Shown: positions 1-5,342, numbered from the stretch's first letter. The stretch: DNA of 5,867 nt from Rhizobiaceae bacterium (GCA_014380965.1 JACMIV010000082.1:1-5867), one strand, 5' to 3'. Numbers and translations: made by a program. Notes: generated by a model from the sequence alone, not told the origin.

Positions 1-495
1 GCAGACTATCTCAAGGTCATCGAGGCGAAGACGGCGGCGCTGTTTGCGGCGGCGACCGAGGTCGGCCCCGTCGTCGCCGAGGCGGGCGCGGACGCACGCT
101 CCACGATGCGCTCCTACTGTCTCAGCCTCGGGCTCGCCTTCCAGCTCTTCGACGACGTGCTCGATTATCGCGGAACATCCGCGGCACTTGGCAAGAATAC
201 CGGCGACGACTTTCGTGAAGGAAAGATCACCTTACCGGTGATCCTCTCCTACCAGCGCGGTACGGAAACCGAGAAAGCGTTCTGGCGTGCTGCGCTACAG
301 GACGGCGTCAACGGCGACGATGCCCTGGCGGAGGCGCGGCGTCTGCTGGAGCGCCACGGCGCGCTGGAGGCGACGATCGCACGAGCCCGGAGCTTCGGCG
401 AGGAGGCCTATGCCGCCGCTGCGGCTCTCCCCCGCTCGGAGCCGCGCGAAGCCCTGCTCGAGGTCGTCGAGTTCTGCTTCGATCGCGCGAACTGA
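1..495 (+). CDS. ispB: Long-chain polyprenyl diphosphate synthase, C-terminal half (5' end outside window)
   Basis: This trans-type prenyltransferase adds isopentenyl diphosphate units to an allylic diphosphate to build the octa- or decaprenyl tail of ubiquinone. The frame is open from base 1 and ends with TGA at 493-495, giving 164 visible residues of a family usually about 320-340 long. Numbering from the window edge, K10 sits in the conserved KTAALF segment. The second aspartate-rich motif is FQLFDDVLDY (residues 47-56, metal-binding D51, D52, D55), followed by GKNTGDDFREGKITLP (64-79), another family signature. The C-terminus has the usual hydrophobic helix ending in FCFDRAN. The first aspartate-rich motif and the chain-length residues before it lie upstream, so product length cannot be read. 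Alphaproteobacteria commonly make Q-10, so a decaprenyl synthase (ddsA/sdsA type) is as likely as an octaprenyl one. The symbol is by family, not by proven chain length. Confidence 0.93.
   Translation, partial: ADYLKVIEAKTAALFAAATEVGPVVAEAGADARSTMRSYCLSLGLAFQLFDDVLDYRGTSAALGKNTGDDFREGKITLPVILSYQRGTETEKAFWRAALQDGVNGDDALAEARRLLERHGALEATIARARSFGEEAYAAAAALPRSEPREALLEVVEFCFDRAN
443..487 (+). repeat. Stem-loop inside the 3' end of the polyprenyl synthase gene
   Basis: The arm CGCGCGAAGC (443-452) pairs with GCTTCG (476-481) and CGCG (484-487), with AT bulged at 482-483. This gives 10 base pairs. Inside it, CTCGA (457-461) pairs with TCGAG (467-471) around a five-base loop. The structure ends six bases before the stop codon. 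A run of six T (514-519) follows only 26 bases after the stem, too far for a standard intrinsic terminator. It may protect the 3' end or assist termination, or be chance in G+C-rich coding DNA. Confidence 0.3.
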
Positions 496-528
496 CGACA
501 GAGGCTTGAGGGCTTTTTTACCCGGCAA

Positions 529-538
529 ACGTTAACGT
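529..538. repeat. Perfect 10-base palindrome ACGTTAACGT
   Basis: ACGTTAACGT equals its own reverse complement and lies 34 bases after the polyprenyl synthase stop. Such a site could bind a dimeric regulator. It contains GTTAAC, which resembles one half of a CtrA-type TTAA-N7-TTAA site, but no second TTAA follows at the right distance, so CtrA is not supported. Confidence 0.35.
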
Positions 539-543
539 GCGCG

Positions 544-560
544 CCCGTCCAGGGGACGGG
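544..560 (+). repeat. Short hairpin (CCCGTCC / GGACGGG)
   Basis: CCCGTCC (544-550) pairs perfectly with GGACGGG (554-560) around a three-base AGG loop. This is a compact, G+C-rich seven-pair stem. It has no T run after it, so it is not a textbook intrinsic terminator, though it sits where one for the synthase gene would be expected. It may be a pause site or a 3'-end stabilising stem. Confidence 0.4.
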
Positions 561-573
561 GTCTGGCGCTTCG

Positions 574-616
574 GCCGCATTGTCGTCATTCTAGACATAC
601 AAATGACGTTTGCGGC
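574..616. repeat. Two-part inverted repeat in the spacer
   Basis: Inner arms CGTCATT (584-590) and AATGACG (602-608) flank 11 bases. Outer arms GCCGCA (574-579) and TGCGGC (611-616) are in register around them, with four unpaired bases on the left and two on the right. Together they give 13 base pairs. The form fits either an RNA stem with an internal loop or an operator for a dimeric regulator. The centre is the most A+T-rich part of the spacer. Confidence 0.45.
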
Positions 617-626
617 ACGTTGGCTG

Positions 627-660
627 CGGGTCAATTCGGGACGCTTCAAAGGCTGACCCG
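627..660. repeat. Inverted repeat CGGGTCA-N20-TGACCCG
   Basis: Arms at 627-633 and 654-660 are perfect seven-base complements separated by 20 bases. It lies 11 bases after the previous inverted repeat and about 60 bases before the ribosome site of the TPR gene, so it could be part of that gene's leader. No protein family is recognisable from the half-site. Confidence 0.35.
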
Positions 661-720
661 GATCTCGTCCAAGCCGACGATCCCGGCACCGGCCCCGGCT
701 GCGAACGGGCGCCGGCAGAC

Positions 721-726
721 AGAAGG
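721..726 (+). promoter_or_regulatory. Ribosome binding site that supports a GTG start
   Basis: AGAAGG sits eight bases before the GTG at 735. It supports that GTG as the start, with a secretion signal beginning immediately after it. No in-frame ATG near here would give the protein a complete signal peptide. Confidence 0.7.
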
Positions 727-734
727 ATATCATC

Positions 735-2591
735 GTGCCCATCACTCGTCTTTCCCGGCTCGCTCTCCTCCTCGCGGTCGGCACGACCCTCGTGTCGCCC
801 TGGCCAGGATTGGCGGCCAGCACGGAGACGACGAAGCCGGTGTTCCAGGCACCGCCGCTACGCACGCAGTCGCTGTCGGGCGCCTATCTCGCGGCCAAAT
901 CCGCGCAGGTCGACGGCGATCTCGATGCCGCGACCGATTACTATGCCCAGGCGCTGGAGATCGACCCGACATCCGAAATGCTGCAGCAGGACGCGATGTT
1001 CGCGTTCCTTGCCGCAGGGCGTTTCGACGAGGGCGTCGCCCTCGCCACCAAGCTGCGCGACTCCAGCGAAGCCGGCAAGGTGGCGCGCATCGCACTCGGC
1101 ATCGAGAACATTCGCCGCGAGCAGTTTCCGGCCGCCACGTCGCAGTTCGACATCGTCAATCCGAGCGATCTCGACGCGCTTCTCCTCAGTCACCTCTCCG
1201 CCTGGGCCGACGCTGGCGACAAGAAGTATGCGGAGGCGTTGGAGCGGATCGCCGAGCTCGACACCGTCGAGTGGTATCCGATCTTCAACAACTATCAGGC
1301 CGGCCTCATCGCGACGCTCGCCGGCGAAACGGACAAAGCCCGCGGCTTCTTCGTCTCGGTGATCGCCGACGAGGCGAACGCCCAGACATCGCCCGACGCC
1401 TTTCTCGCGGCAGCCGAAGCGCTTGCACGGCTCGAATCCGGCGCGGGCAAGAGGGATGCAGCTCTCGAAGCGCTCGGCAAGGGACTCGCGCTCGCCGAGA
1501 GCTACGATCCGCTCAACCATCTGAAGGAGCGGATCGAGAAGGGCGAAGCGCTCAAGCCTGCAATCGCGACCGTAGAGCAGGGCGCGGCGGAAGCGCTCTA
1601 CATTCTCGGTCAGGCGATCAACCGCGGCGACGGGCAGCAGGTGGCGATCCTCTATTTCCAGCTTGCCCGCGCGCTCGAACCCAAGGCGCCGAATCTTCTG
1701 ACGGCGCTTGCCGGAATTGCCGAGCGTTCGAAGCGCCTCGACGACGCCATCGCCTACTATGCCGAGATCCCTGAGGACTCCGCCTTCCGCCGCACGGCGG
1801 AGCTGCAGATGGGCCTCGACCTTTGGTATGCCGAGCGCAAGGACGAGGCCAAGCAGCACCTTCGCAAGGCGGTGACCGATTATCCCGACGATCTCCAGGC
1901 CTATCTCGCCTTCGCCGACGTGCTCGCCGCCGACAAGTCCTATGGCGAAGCGGCGGACATGCTGAACAAAGCTGTCGATCTTGCCGTTCGGACGAAGGAA
2001 GAGACCTGGAACATCTACTACCAGCGCGGCATTGCCCATGAGCGGCTGAAGGAGTGGGAGAAGGCCGAGCCCGACTTCCGCAAGGCGCTCGAGCTTTCTC
2101 CGAACCAGCCGAACGTCCTCAACTATCTCGGCTATTCCTGGATCGACATGGACCGGAACCTCGACGAGGGCTTGACCATGATCAAGACAGCCGTCGATCT
2201 GCGCCCAAACGATGGCTACATCATCGATTCGCTCGGCTGGGCCTACTATCGCCTTGCGCGCTTCGACGAGGCGGTCGAACAGCTCGAGCGGGCGGTTCTC
2301 ATCAATCCGGTCGATCCCACGATCAACGATCATCTCGGCGACGCCTACTGGCGCGTGGGGCGCGAGCGGGAAGCCCGCTTCCAGTGGAGCCGGGCGCTCT
2401 CGGGTGATCCTAAGCCGGAGGCGGCGGAGGTCGTAAAGATCGAGGCCAAGCTGAAAGAAGGGCTGCCGGCCGACACGCGCAAGGCCGAGATGCCCATGGA
2501 CGGACCGACGAAGGCGGATGCGCCGTCGACCGATGCGCAGGCCGAGAACAGACCTGTGCCTATGCCGGTCCCGGAAGTCGCGCCGAACTGA
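735..2591 (+). CDS. Exported tetratricopeptide repeat (TPR) protein
   Basis: The 618-residue protein starts at GTG with a good ribosome site. Its first 29 residues look like a Sec signal: positive residues at 5 and 8, a hydrophobic stretch LALLLAVGTTLV, and a probable cut after GLAA. There is no lipobox cysteine, so it should be periplasmic or attached to the envelope by contacts. TPR-type helix pairs run through the protein. The clearest are around residues 50-80, 427-456, 463-492, 493-527 (YIIDSLGWAYYRLARFDEAV) and 529-560. The last 55 or so residues are Pro/Ala/Glu/Lys-rich and probably disordered. No catalytic motif is visible, so it is likely a scaffold or partner-binding protein. It sits six bases before ispE in the same reading frame, implying cotranscription. 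The function is unknown to me; the TPR and export calls are solid. Confidence 0.9.
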   Translation: MPITRLSRLALLLAVGTTLVSPWPGLAASTETTKPVFQAPPLRTQSLSGAYLAAKSAQVDGDLDAATDYYAQALEIDPTSEMLQQDAMFAFLAAGRFDEGVALATKLRDSSEAGKVARIALGIENIRREQFPAATSQFDIVNPSDLDALLLSHLSAWADAGDKKYAEALERIAELDTVEWYPIFNNYQAGLIATLAGETDKARGFFVSVIADEANAQTSPDAFLAAAEALARLESGAGKRDAALEALGKGLALAESYDPLNHLKERIEKGEALKPAIATVEQGAAEALYILGQAINRGDGQQVAILYFQLARALEPKAPNLLTALAGIAERSKRLDDAIAYYAEIPEDSAFRRTAELQMGLDLWYAERKDEAKQHLRKAVTDYPDDLQAYLAFADVLAADKSYGEAADMLNKAVDLAVRTKEETWNIYYQRGIAHERLKEWEKAEPDFRKALELSPNQPNVLNYLGYSWIDMDRNLDEGLTMIKTAVDLRPNDGYIIDSLGWAYYRLARFDEAVEQLERAVLINPVDPTINDHLGDAYWRVGREREARFQWSRALSGDPKPEAAEVVKIEAKLKEGLPADTRKAEMPMDGPTKADAPSTDAQAENRPVPMPVPEVAPN

Positions 2592-2597
2592 ACCGTC

Positions 2598-3527
2598 ATG
2601 GGCGGCGCAGCAATCCTCGTCCGCCTGGCGGCGCAAACTGTCCTCGCCCCGGCGAAGATCAACCTCGCGCTGCACGTCACCGGGCGGCGCGAGGATGGCT
2701 ATCACACGCTGTCAAGCCTCGTCGCCTTCGCCGAGGACGGAGACGGCTTAAGCGTCGCGCCGGCCGCGCATGACATGTTCGCTGCGTCCGGCCCCTTCGC
2801 ACCGGCCCTTGCAGGTTGCGACCCTGCAGACAATCTCGTCCTTCGGGCGCTCTCCCTCGCCAGACGCGTCGCGGAAACGGACGGACAGGAAATCGCACCC
2901 CTGTCGCTGTCGCTCGACAAGCGGTTGCCGATCGCCTCGGGGATCGGCGGCGGTTCGGCGGATGCCGCCGCGCTTTTGCGGCTTGCCGGGCTGGTATGTC
3001 CCGGCATCGCTCCCGATCTTCGGGCAGCGGCGCTCTCGCTCGGAGCGGACGTGCCGATGTGCATCGACGGCGTGCCGGCTCTCGTCGAGGGCATCGGCGA
3101 GATCGGATGGGCGCTCACACGGTTCCCCGCGATCGACTGCCTGCTCGTCAATCCAGGCGCCGGCGTCGCGACCCCGGAGGTCTTCCGGCGCCTGAAGCGC
3201 CGCGATCACGCGCCGCTGCCGCCGCTGCCGCCCGGCGGATTCGCCAATCCGGGGGCTCTCGTCGCCTATCTCCGGGAGACGCGAAACGATCTCGGGGATG
3301 CAGCCGAAGAAATCGCCCCGGAGATCGCCGTGGCGCGCCACGAATTGGTCGCGGCGGGCGCCGTGTTCGCCCGCATGTCGGGCTCTGGCGCAACGGTCTT
3401 CGGGCTTTTCGAACACCGGGAGGCCCTGATGAGGGCGGAAGGTTCGCTCCGGGCCGCCCATCCGCGCTGGTGGCTCTGCCCGACGCGCCTTGCAGGAACA
3501 GCCGGCGCAAGGGAGCCAATGCGATGA
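2598..3527 (+). CDS. ispE: 4-diphosphocytidyl-2-C-methyl-D-erythritol kinase (CDP-ME kinase)
   Basis: A cytoplasmic GHMP kinase that uses ATP to phosphorylate CDP-methylerythritol, the fourth step of the MEP pathway to isopentenyl diphosphate. At 309 residues it is slightly longer than E. coli IspE (283). Visible motifs are APAKINLALHV with K20, the substrate-contacting H36 in DGYH, the ATP loop LPIASGIGGGSADAA (110-124), the presumed catalytic D151 in GADVPM, and the C-terminal GHMP motif MSGSGATVFG (260-269). K20, H36 and D151 are each offset by ten from E. coli K10, H26 and D141, which suggests the register is right. The ATG at 2598 has no clear ribosome site and lies six bases after the TPR gene stop, so translation probably depends on coupling. 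The first ten residues are not conserved-looking, so a slightly later start is possible. The stop overlaps the next gene's ATG. Confidence 0.96.
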   Translation: MGGAAILVRLAAQTVLAPAKINLALHVTGRREDGYHTLSSLVAFAEDGDGLSVAPAAHDMFAASGPFAPALAGCDPADNLVLRALSLARRVAETDGQEIAPLSLSLDKRLPIASGIGGGSADAAALLRLAGLVCPGIAPDLRAAALSLGADVPMCIDGVPALVEGIGEIGWALTRFPAIDCLLVNPGAGVATPEVFRRLKRRDHAPLPPLPPGGFANPGALVAYLRETRNDLGDAAEEIAPEIAVARHELVAAGAVFARMSGSGATVFGLFEHREALMRAEGSLRAAHPRWWLCPTRLAGTAGAREPMR

Positions 3528-4069
3528 CCGAACGCGCCTTCGTGCCCCTCTCGATCGCCGTCCTCACGGTCTCGGACACCCGCACGGCCGCCGACGACAA
3601 GTCCGGCAGCGTGCTCGCCGACCGGCTGACGGCCGCCGGCCACCGCCTTGCCGACCGGCGGATCGTGCCCGACGAGATCGCGGCGATCCGCGAGACGGTG
3701 ATCGGCTGGTCGAAGGACCCCGCGATCGACGTCGTGCTGACGACGGGCGGCACGGGCTTCACAGGGCGGGACGTGACGCCAGAGGCGCTGGAGCCGATCT
3801 TCGAGAAGCGGATGGAAGGTTTCTCCGCAGTATTCCACCGCGTGTCCTTCGAGAAGATCGGCGTCTCGACCATCCAGTCGCGCGCGACGGGCGGCGTTCT
3901 CAACGCCACGTTCGTCTTCGCGATGCCCGGCTCGCCCGGCGCCTGCCGCGACGCCTGGGATCTCATCCTCGCCGCCCAGCTCGACTATCGTCACCGTCCT
4001 TGCAACTTCGTCGAGATCATGCCGCGCCTCGACGAGCATTTGAGGCGCGGCAGCGGTAGCGCCGCCTAG
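3524..4069 (+). CDS. moaB: MoaB/Mog-family molybdenum cofactor biosynthesis protein
   Basis: The 181-residue protein belongs to the MoaB/MogA fold that binds molybdopterin; some members adenylylate it before metal insertion, while the role of E. coli MoaB itself is unsettled. The N-terminal strand IAVLTVSDTR (11-20), the binding loop TTGGTGFTGRDVTPE (73-87), the LNATFVF strand and AMPGSPGA (133-140) are all family landmarks. Its length is close to E. coli MoaB (170). The start is ATG at 3524, overlapping the ispE stop as ATGA, with GGGAG (3511-3515) eight bases before it. The frame is open far upstream, but that extension lies inside ispE and has no family similarity. The TAG stop shares a CTAG with the stop of the convergent gene. 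No other cofactor gene is nearby. Confidence 0.93.
   Translation: MTERAFVPLSIAVLTVSDTRTAADDKSGSVLADRLTAAGHRLADRRIVPDEIAAIRETVIGWSKDPAIDVVLTTGGTGFTGRDVTPEALEPIFEKRMEGFSAVFHRVSFEKIGVSTIQSRATGGVLNATFVFAMPGSPGACRDAWDLILAAQLDYRHRPCNFVEIMPRLDEHLRRGSGSAA
4020..4052. terminator. Strong 13-bp hairpin in the 3' end of moaB, possible two-way terminator
   Basis: TGCCGCGCCTCGA (4020-4032) pairs with TTGAGGCGCGGCA (4040-4052) around a seven-base loop. There are 12 Watson-Crick pairs and one G-T pair. It lies inside the last codons of moaB, 14 bases before the stop, and 13 bases beyond the stop of the gene arriving on the other strand. No T run follows on either strand, so classical intrinsic termination is not shown. 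Blocking or pausing polymerase between convergent genes, or protecting the mRNA end, is an inference from position. Confidence 0.4.
4066..4069. other. CTAG palindrome holding the stop codons of both convergent genes
   Basis: moaB ends with TAG at 4067-4069 on the plus strand. The MAPEG-family gene ends with TAG read from 4068 to 4066 on the minus strand. Both stops therefore lie in one self-complementary CTAG and the genes overlap by four bases, leaving no spacer for a separate terminator. Confidence 0.9.
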
Positions 4070-4473
4070 AAGGCGTTCGCCAGCCCCGCCACCACGGCCC
4101 ATACCCCCCCGAGCAACAGGACGACTGCGGACGACATCGCGCCGGCAGCGCGTTGCCAACGCGGGGCGTCCGCCGCGATGAAGTGCATAGCGTGGAAGAG
4201 ACGGCCAAGTGTCAGGGCGAGGCCGAAGGCGTGGATCGCCCAGGCCGGCGCACCGAGAAGCGCAAGCGCGAGCAGCAGGAACAGCGCGACGGGCACGATC
4301 TCGATCGCATTGGCATGCCCGCGCATCACGCGGATGAGCCGCAGGTTGCCCGCGTCGCCCATCGGTATCTTTTCCCGCATCCGGACCCTGCCGGTCGCGG
4401 CCATCAGCCAGAACAGAATGAGCGCGTTCAGCCCGCCATAGAGGGCGAGCGCTGCGATCGCGGGAGTATTCAT
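4066..4473 (-). CDS. YecN-like MAPEG-family membrane protein
   Basis: This 135-residue inner-membrane protein has four hydrophobic segments, at about residues 5-26, 57-74, 79-98 and 110-132. The motif RGHANAIE (51-58), followed by VPVALFLLLALALLGAP and then GRLFHAMHF (90-98), is typical of the MAPEG superfamily (membrane-associated proteins in eicosanoid and glutathione metabolism), in particular the small bacterial YecN type (E. coli YecN is about 131 aa). Known relatives are glutathione-dependent enzymes, but bacterial YecN proteins have no settled reaction, so glutathione use is inference. The start is ATG (complement of 4471-4473) with GAAGGT seven bases upstream (4481-4486, minus strand). 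It converges on moaB and diverges from the NnrU-family gene, so it has its own promoter in the 176-base spacer. Confidence 0.85.
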   Translation of the reverse strand: MNTPAIAALALYGGLNALILFWLMAATGRVRMREKIPMGDAGNLRLIRVMRGHANAIEIVPVALFLLLALALLGAPAWAIHAFGLALTLGRLFHAMHFIAADAPRWQRAAGAMSSAVVLLLGGVWAVVAGLANAF

Positions 4474-4561
4474 GGCGGTGACCTTCGGTTGGATCGGGTG
4501 GATGTCGCAGCAGCGCGCTGTAGCCGCCAGCGTTACCGTCCCGGAGGCGGTGAAACCATAG

Positions 4562-4620
4562 GCCGCAATGAAATCGCGAGCGCCGCCTCCTGCGCTCAGC
4601 TAAGGTCTCGGCATTGCGGC
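4562..4620. repeat. Nested inverted repeat before the NnrU-family gene
   Basis: The outer arms GCCGCAATG (4562-4570) and CATTGCGGC (4612-4620) are perfect nine-base complements 41 bases apart. Between them, GAGCGC (4578-4583) and GCGCTC (4592-4597) form a second perfect pair of arms. The block ends 11 bases before the ribosome site of the NnrU-family gene. It could be two operator halves, a cruciform, or a leader RNA structure. Confidence 0.45.
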
Positions 4621-4631
4621 GGAGGGGCGCC

Positions 4632-4639
4632 GGAGGGAG
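4632..4639 (+). promoter_or_regulatory. Ribosome binding site that sets the NnrU-family start
   Basis: GGAGGGAG lies ten bases before the ATG at 4650. That ATG begins a hydrophobic N-terminus typical of the family. The in-frame TTG at 4614 would add a charged 12-residue leader and lies before this site. The ATG at 4642 is in another frame and stops after six codons (MARWPF). Confidence 0.65.
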
Positions 4640-4649
4640 ACATGGCACG

Positions 4650-5228
4650 ATGGCCGTTCTGATCGCAGGGCTGATCCTTTTCATCGGTGTGCATTCCATG
4701 CGGATCGTCGCCGAAGGCGGACGCACCGCTCTCCTCGCCCGGTTTGGGGAGGCCAAGTACAAGATCGCCTACGGCCTCCTCTCGCTCGCTGGCCTCATCC
4801 TCATCGGCAACGGCTACGAACGGGCCTATGGCGAAGCGGGCGTTTTCTGGACGCCACCGACCGCGACGCGCCATCTTGCCCTTCTCCTCGTGCCGATCGG
4901 CTTCGTCCTCGTCGTCGCGAGCTACGTGCCGACCGGGCGCATCAAAGCCGCGGTCGGCCATCCGATGATCCTCGGCATCGGCTTCTGGGCCTTCGCGCAC
5001 CTCATCGCGAACGGCGCGACCGCGAGCGTCGTCCTCTTCGGCGCATTCTTCTTTTGGGCCGTGTTCGACTATGGCGCCTCCGTATCGCGCGACCGGCGCA
5101 ACGGCGTCGTTCTGCAGCCGGTCGGCGCGCGGGGCGACGGTCTCGCCATCGTGATCGGGCTCGGCGCCTCCCTCGCCTTCATCTTCTGGCTTCATCTTTG
5201 GCTGGTCGGCGTTTCGCCGATCGGCTGA
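4650..5228 (+). CDS. NnrU-family integral membrane protein
   Basis: This 192-residue protein matches the NnrU family in length and pattern, with five or six hydrophobic segments. The N-terminal LFIGVHSMRIVA (10-21) and the motif GHPMILGIGFWAFAHLIANG (103-122) are family hallmarks. Conserved-looking histidines in or near the membrane are H15, H75, H104 and H117. The founding gene, nnrU, is linked to nitric oxide metabolism in denitrifiers, and the plant zeta-carotene isomerase Z-ISO carries the same domain and binds haem b. No nor, nir or nos gene and no NnrR box is visible here, so a nitrogen-oxide role is not supported and I give no symbol. It has its own promoter region, divergent from the MAPEG-family gene. 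The family call is firm; the function is open. Confidence 0.9.
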   Translation: MAVLIAGLILFIGVHSMRIVAEGGRTALLARFGEAKYKIAYGLLSLAGLILIGNGYERAYGEAGVFWTPPTATRHLALLLVPIGFVLVVASYVPTGRIKAAVGHPMILGIGFWAFAHLIANGATASVVLFGAFFFWAVFDYGASVSRDRRNGVVLQPVGARGDGLAIVIGLGASLAFIFWLHLWLVGVSPIG

Positions 5229-5254
5229 CGGAAAGTCTTTTTCAGTGCGCCGGC

Positions 5255-5291
5255 GCCGCTTCCGTCAAGCCGGCCAAGACGTCGAAGCGGC
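5255..5291. repeat. 12-bp stem-loop after the NnrU-family gene
   Basis: GCCGCTTC (5255-5262) pairs with GAAGCGGC (5284-5291), and CGTC (5263-5266) pairs with GACG (5278-5281), with TC bulged at 5282-5283 and an 11-base loop. There is no T run after it on the plus strand; the T5 run comes before it. It may end or protect the upstream transcript through a non-classical route, or lie in the leader of the next gene. Confidence 0.4.
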
Positions 5292-5313
5292 CGAAACCAT
5301 GGTATCGGCAGCG

Positions 5314-5342
5314 GCGGGAGAAAGCGCCGGAATGGCGCCCGC
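5314..5342. repeat. Second stem-loop in the same spacer
   Basis: CGCC (5325-5328) pairs with GGCG (5334-5337) around a five-base loop, and GCGGG (5314-5318) pairs with CCCGC (5338-5342), with six unpaired bases on the left side. This nine-pair, imperfect stem is weaker than its neighbour at 5255-5291 and may be chance in G+C-rich DNA. Confidence 0.25.

Larger units (their letters stand above)
496..734. other. Non-coding spacer between polyprenyl synthase and TPR genes
   Basis: No reading frame here has a believable start, ribosome site and composition. The spacer holds a T6 run (514-519), a 10-base palindrome, three inverted repeats and the ribosome site of the TPR gene. I could not identify a convincing -35/-10 pair. 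Any promoter for the TPR-ispE-moaB unit should lie here, unless that unit is read through from the upstream synthase gene. Confidence 0.6.
4474..4649. other. Divergent promoter spacer between MAPEG and NnrU-family genes
   Basis: Both flanking genes point away from this 176-base spacer, so promoters for each should be in it. I could not pick out a convincing -35/-10 pair on either strand. It contains the ribosome sites of both genes and the nested inverted repeat at 4562-4620. No NnrR-type box (TTGCG-N4-CGCAA) is present; only the half TTGCG at 4614-4618 occurs. Confidence 0.5.

Noticed and set aside
529..545. CtrA binding site at GTTAAC
   Set aside because: The second TTAA half-site seven bases on is missing.
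620..1774. 384-aa plus-strand frame overlapping the TPR gene
   Set aside because: It is a shadow frame: Arg-rich, no domain, and incompatible with the well-supported TPR coding frame.
858..2705. 615-aa open frame on the minus strand opposite the TPR gene
   Set aside because: High-G+C coding DNA often leaves the antisense frame open. The plus-strand frame has a signal peptide, TPR repeats and a ribosome site, while the antisense protein is Arg/Leu-rich with no recognisable domain.
2816..4069. N-terminally extended moaB frame starting inside ispE
   Set aside because: The extra 236 residues are an Arg/Gly-rich shadow of ispE. MoaB similarity begins at the ATG at 3524, which has its own ribosome site.
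4614..4623. NnrR/FNR-type operator before the NnrU-family gene
   Set aside because: Only the half-site TTGCG is present; the matching CGCAA four bases later is absent (AGGGG instead).
4642..4662. Six-codon open frame MARWPF just before and overlapping the NnrU-family start
   Set aside because: It has good ribosome-site spacing, so a tiny leader peptide cannot be excluded, but the same site serves the ATG at 4650 and nothing else supports it.
3266..4762. 498-aa open frame on the minus strand
   Set aside because: It spans parts of ispE, moaB, the MAPEG-family gene and the divergent spacer in a non-coding frame. It is Arg-rich and matches no family.
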